DNA from: Gammaproteobacteria bacterium
Lineage (GTDB): Bacteria; Pseudomonadota; Gammaproteobacteria; Pseudomonadales; Porticoccaceae
Assembly (NCBI GenBank): GCA_003646355.1
Contig: QNFO01000024.1
Location: forward strand, 1-9,948
Direction of reading: 5' to 3'
DNA length: 9,948 nucleotides
Shown: positions 7,425-9,948 of the stretch, one piece after another
Position numbering within the stretch: the first letter of the stretch is position 1
How the letters are laid out: every line of letters starts with the position of its first letter
Notes under the pieces: generated by a model
What the model saw: the letters and a program-made list of their open reading frames with translations, nothing else
The model's database searches: none
Told to the model about the DNA's origin: nothing
Program-made: the position numbers and the translations under genes

Positions 7425-7550
7425 TTACGACAATAAGGCCTGGATTTTAGATTGTGGGTTATGAACGTACTACTTTCGAGTGAAATTTCTTGTGCTAAAA
7501 ATAATCTTGATAGCGAATTGAAAGAATGTCTGCATTAACAAAGCATCAAG
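7425..7550 (-). promoter_or_regulatory. Intergenic region upstream of pgaA, presumed site of the pga promoter
   Basis: This 126-base, AT-rich gap separates the TerB-family gene from pgaA and is the only space in the window able to hold a pga promoter. A TAAAAT hexamer on the minus strand (about 7443-7448) resembles a -10 box but has no matching -35 at 16-18 nt, and no convincing sigma-70 or sigma-54 site was found. A perfect 8-bp palindrome GAAATTTC lies at 7482-7489. The strand transcribed with pgaA contains no GGA triplet. No strong terminator is visible, so read-through from tal and the TerB gene is possible. Confidence 0.35.
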
Positions 7551-8024
7551 CTATCTATTCCCCCCGAGTTCCTGTTTAACCAGACTCTTGGCCTTAATGA
7601 ATTGACTGTGGGGCAAGTAGATGAGGTCCGCCACCTGGCGAATCAGGCTTTCCTCATATTTGTCTAACACATTGTCTATGAACGCCACATGCCACATGTG
7701 TTTGATCAACTCGAATTTGTCGTCGGCTGAAAAATGCAGATTGACCTGGCCGGTAAATTCGTAGAGCGAAGTAGAATCTTTCACTTCATCCTGGGCCAGA
7801 CAAAATAGTTCGTCGCACTCTGCCGGTGATAGATCAAAGGTACTGGTTAACAGAGTCTTAATACCTTCCTGTTCCTTACTGTCCAGCTGGCCGTCACTAA
7901 GCATGACTTCAACCAACAATGCGGCACTGGCTTTGTGAATGTTTTTCAGCGGTGTCTCAGTTTTACCTTCGGTATCAGTGCTTAAAACCTTGTCCTGAAA
8001 GAAGGTTTTTATTTTGCTAATCAT
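7551..8024 (-). CDS. TerB-family (tellurite-resistance TerB-like) protein of unknown function
   Basis: This soluble, mostly helical protein of 157 residues has no signal peptide or membrane segment. It resembles the TerB/DjlA-N fold. The first half-motif, [18 protein letters not shown] at about residues 38-55, holds the acidic loop with the downstream Glu typical of the family. A second, related helix-loop-helix, [19 protein letters not shown] at about 109-127, repeats the pattern. Family members are proposed to bind metal ions through these acids. TerB proteins are named for tellurite-resistance clusters, but stand-alone copies such as this one are widespread, so a tellurite role should not be assumed. 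The start ATG overlaps the tal stop as ATGA, with AAGGG upstream, so it is translated together with transaldolase. The biological role is unknown. Confidence 0.8.
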   Translation of the reverse strand: MISKIKTFFQDKVLSTDTEGKTETPLKNIHKASAALLVEVMLSDGQLDSKEQEGIKTLLTSTFDLSPAECDELFCLAQDEVKDSTSLYEFTGQVNLHFSADDKFELIKHMWHVAFIDNVLDKYEESLIRQVADLIYLPHSQFIKAKSLVKQELGGNR

Positions 8025-8980
8025 GCCGCTTGCCCTTTGAGTATTGGGGTGAGCATTTCTTCCAGTGCCAGCTGGTCGCGGATAAATAGGCGAATACCTT
8101 CAGCAAGTTTTTCACTGGCCATTACATCGTTATTAATATCGAGACGGAAATCGCTGGCTCTATAATTGAGTTTTGCCGATTTATTATCGAGCTGCTCGGT
8201 CGATAATTTGCGTTGCAAATCGCCGGTATCTGCCTCGAGATCTGCTAGCAGGGCAGGGCTAATCGTTAGTTTGTCACAACCGGCCAGAGCTTCTATTTGG
8301 CCGGTATTACGAAAACTGGCGCCCATAATGATGGTGTCGTAGCCGTGGGATTTATAATAGTCGTAGATGCTGCTCACCGAAATAACCCCGGGATCAAGCT
8401 CGGCGCTGCCAATGCCATTCTCACTACGCTGTTTGTACCAGTCGTGTATGCGCCCGACAAAAGGTGAAATTAAATGGGCGCCAGCATCTGCAGCAGCAGC
8501 GGCCTGGGCGAGGTTAAACAGCAAGGTTAAATTACAGTTAATGCCATTTTTTTGTAGAGTTTTTGCCGCCTGAATGCCTTCCCATGTTGCGGCCATTTTG
8601 ATTAGTACGCGGTCTTTGCCAACGCCCTGTTGTTGGTAGAGATCGATCAACTTATTCGCCTGAGCGATGGTCGCGTCAGTATCAAAGGAGAGGCGAGCAT
8701 CCACTTCAGTGGAGATCACCCCGGGAATTAATTGCAGAATTTCGCAGCCAAAACGCACGGCTACTCGGTCGCAGGCATCGGCGAGGGTGTTGTTGCTCGA
8801 GCGGGCCTGCGCACAGGTGTCTTGTAACAATTGCTGATACTCCGGCATTTGTGCCGCTTTGAGAATCAGTGAAGGATTGGTCGTTGCATCCTCGGGTTGA
8901 TAGGTGGCAATGGCATTAATATCGCCGGTGTCGGCAACGACGGACGTCATTGTTTTAAGTTGTTGTAATTTTGTACTCAT
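8021..8980 (-). CDS. tal: Transaldolase (TalB type)
   Basis: This cytoplasmic enzyme of the non-oxidative pentose phosphate pathway transfers a dihydroxyacetone unit from sedoheptulose 7-phosphate to glyceraldehyde 3-phosphate, giving erythrose 4-phosphate and fructose 6-phosphate. It has 319 residues, close to the 317 of E. coli TalB, and aligns with it almost end to end. VADTGD carries Asp17, [10 protein letters not shown] is at 31-40, STEVDARLS holds Glu92, and [12 protein letters not shown] holds the Schiff-base lysine Lys128 (Lys132 in E. coli). [19 protein letters not shown] and VMGASFRN are all present, so the active site is complete. It begins 14 nt after the dusA stop and its own stop overlaps the TerB-family start, suggesting a dusA-tal-terB transcript. 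Proximity to pga is probably not functional, although fructose 6-phosphate feeds UDP-GlcNAc synthesis. Confidence 0.98.
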   Translation of the reverse strand: MSTKLQQLKTMTSVVADTGDINAIATYQPEDATTNPSLILKAAQMPEYQQLLQDTCAQARSSNNTLADACDRVAVRFGCEILQLIPGVISTEVDARLSFDTDATIAQANKLIDLYQQQGVGKDRVLIKMAATWEGIQAAKTLQKNGINCNLTLLFNLAQAAAAADAGAHLISPFVGRIHDWYKQRSENGIGSAELDPGVISVSSIYDYYKSHGYDTIIMGASFRNTGQIEALAGCDKLTISPALLADLEADTGDLQRKLSTEQLDNKSAKLNYRASDFRLDINNDVMASEKLAEGIRLFIRDQLALEEMLTPILKGQAA

Positions 8981-8994
8981 GACTACTCGCTATG

Positions 8995-9948
8995 TCATCC
9001 CAGCAGGGATTGTGAGTTCTTTGGCGGGGCTTTGTTTTCCCCGGCGGGTGAAGTGGTGCAATAGTCACTCATCAGGGCTATTGCTTCAAGTAGCACCTCA
9101 ATCCCCGCATCTTTTTGATGGGCTTTCTCGCTGATGAGACGACGGAATTTTTTGCCGCCCCTTTGGCCGTGAAATAAACCAAGAATATGGCGAGTAATAT
9201 GATTGAGGCGTGTTCCGTTAGCGAGGGCGTTTTCAACAAAGGGTAAAAAACGCTCAAGAATTTCGTGGCGGGTACTCGTTGCCTGTGTTTGGCCATAAAA
9301 TTCAGCGTCCATCGCTATGAGCCAGTAGGGGTTGTGATAGGCCTCTCGGCCGAGCATGACGCCGTCGACATGGGCAAGGTGGTTTTCTATTTGTTCAAGG
9401 CTATCAATGCCGCCATTAATAATAAACTCGCTCTCGGGGAAGCTGCGTTTTAGCTGGTAAACAGCGTCATAAATCAGCGGTGGTATGTTGCGATTATCTT
9501 TTGGGCTGAGGCCCTGTAGCAGAGCATTACGGGCATGAACAATAAAAGCGTCACAGCCGGCATCTCTATTGATGCCAACAAAATCTTCTAACTCGGCGTG
9601 ACTGGTTTGATTGTCGACGCCGATGCGATGCTTCAGGGTCACGGGAATATCGACGGCATTTTTCATCGCCGTAATACATTGCGCTACCAGTTCGGGTTCC
9701 TTCATCAGGCAGGCACCAAAACGTCCGCGCTGTACCCGGTCGGATGGACAGCCAACATTCAAATTGATTTCATCAAAGCCACGCTGCTGCGCAATACGGG
9801 CACAGGTTGCGAGGTCTTCGGGTTCACTACCACCCAACTGCAAAGCCAGCGGATGCTCTTCCGGGTTGTAGGCAAGAAAACGATCGGCATCGCCATGGAT
9901 GATGGCGCCGGTTGTGACCATCTCCGTATATAACAGGGCGGATGGCGC
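8995..9948 (-). CDS. dusA: tRNA-dihydrouridine(20/20a) synthase DusA (5' end outside window)
   Basis: This flavoenzyme reduces uridine to dihydrouridine at positions 20 and 20a of the tRNA D-loop, using FMN and NADPH. The frame is open to the right edge: nine codons upstream of the ATG at 9921 read APSALLYTE and join MVTTGAIIHG, matching E. coli LLYTEMVTTGAIIHG, so that ATG is internal. Roughly 40 N-terminal residues, including the SVAPMLDWTD-type FMN-binding start, are missing from view. Visible motifs are LALQLGGSEP, EINLNVGCPSDRVQRGRFGACLM with the catalytic Cys at 9748-9750, VTLKHRIG, FIVHARNA, INGGIDSLE, DGVMLGREAYHNP and HITRHILGLFHGQRGGKKFRR. The C-terminus ends in a short polar tail (about 20 residues, ending SQSLLG). 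It is the first visible gene of the minus-strand unit; its promoter lies outside. Confidence 0.96.
   Translation of the reverse strand, partial: APSALLYTEMVTTGAIIHGDADRFLAYNPEEHPLALQLGGSEPEDLATCARIAQQRGFDEINLNVGCPSDRVQRGRFGACLMKEPELVAQCITAMKNAVDIPVTLKHRIGVDNQTSHAELEDFVGINRDAGCDAFIVHARNALLQGLSPKDNRNIPPLIYDAVYQLKRSFPESEFIINGGIDSLEQIENHLAHVDGVMLGREAYHNPYWLIAMDAEFYGQTQATSTRHEILERFLPFVENALANGTRLNHITRHILGLFHGQRGGKKFRRLISEKAHQKDAGIEVLLEAIALMSDYCTTSPAGENKAPPKNSQSLLG

Noticed and set aside
7443..7448. TAAAAT as a -10 promoter box for pgaA
   Set aside because: No TTGACA-like hexamer lies 16-18 nt upstream, and the implied leader would be only about 10 nt. In DNA this AT-rich such hexamers occur by chance.
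7506..7555. Possible terminator hairpin after the TerB gene (CTTGAT pairing with ATCAAG, followed by ATTATTTTT on the minus strand; also GATAGC at 7509-7514 and GCTATC at 7550-7555)
   Set aside because: The stem is only about 6 bp, AT-rich, and encloses a loop of about 35-40 nt. That is too weak to call a terminator or operator.
7551..8024. Tellurite resistance function for the TerB-like gene
   Set aside because: Only the fold name suggests it. No other ter genes are in the window, and lone TerB-family proteins are common without that role.
9598..9933. Open frames on the plus strand opposite dusA, and similar frames opposite tal, pgaA, pgaB and pgaC
   Set aside because: Their translations show no recognisable domain, and they lie entirely within strongly conserved genes on the other strand. 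They are shadows.

Overview
The window looks like the chromosome of a gammaproteobacterium of moderate GC (hand-counted samples run from about 25% to 53%). Residue-level resemblance is to Escherichia coli PgaABCD, TalB and DusA, and the flanking gene set matches, as far as I recall, the dusA-tal-rssC-rssB neighbourhood of Pseudomonas and relatives. A marine Pseudomonadales/Cellvibrionales-type bacterium is plausible, but the species cannot be fixed from the sequence. Coding density is very high: every gap between genes is under 130 bases.

Layout. (1) Positions 1-975, plus strand: the C-terminal end of a SpoIIE/PP2C-type phosphatase (RssB-like response regulator, cut by the window edge), overlapping a STAS-domain anti-sigma-factor antagonist (RssC-like). 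Together they form a phosphatase/antagonist signalling pair. (2) Positions 986-7424, minus strand: a complete pgaABCD operon for poly-beta-1,6-N-acetyl-D-glucosamine (PNAG), the biofilm adhesin polysaccharide. PgaC with PgaD polymerises and moves the chain across the inner membrane, PgaB partly deacetylates and can cut it in the periplasm, and PgaA exports it through the outer membrane. The junctions are tight: a 1-nt TAATG overlap for A/B, a 4-nt gap for B/C and an 11-nt overlap for C/D. (3) Positions 7425-7550: the only sizeable intergenic space, presumably holding the pga promoter. (4) Positions 7551-9948, minus strand: dusA (5' end beyond the window), tal (transaldolase) and a TerB-family gene, in one tightly packed unit.

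The window is mostly recognisable biology. Points worth a second look are a roughly 110-residue, Asp/Asn/Ser/Ile-rich, ~30% GC insertion in the PgaA outer-membrane barrel; the position of the pga operon between gene pairs that I recall as direct neighbours elsewhere; a PgaB signal peptide with an ambiguous lipobox; and a pgaA leader with no GGA motif, so E. coli-style CsrA control is not apparent. I see no new multi-gene system, RNA gene, CRISPR array or mobile element.
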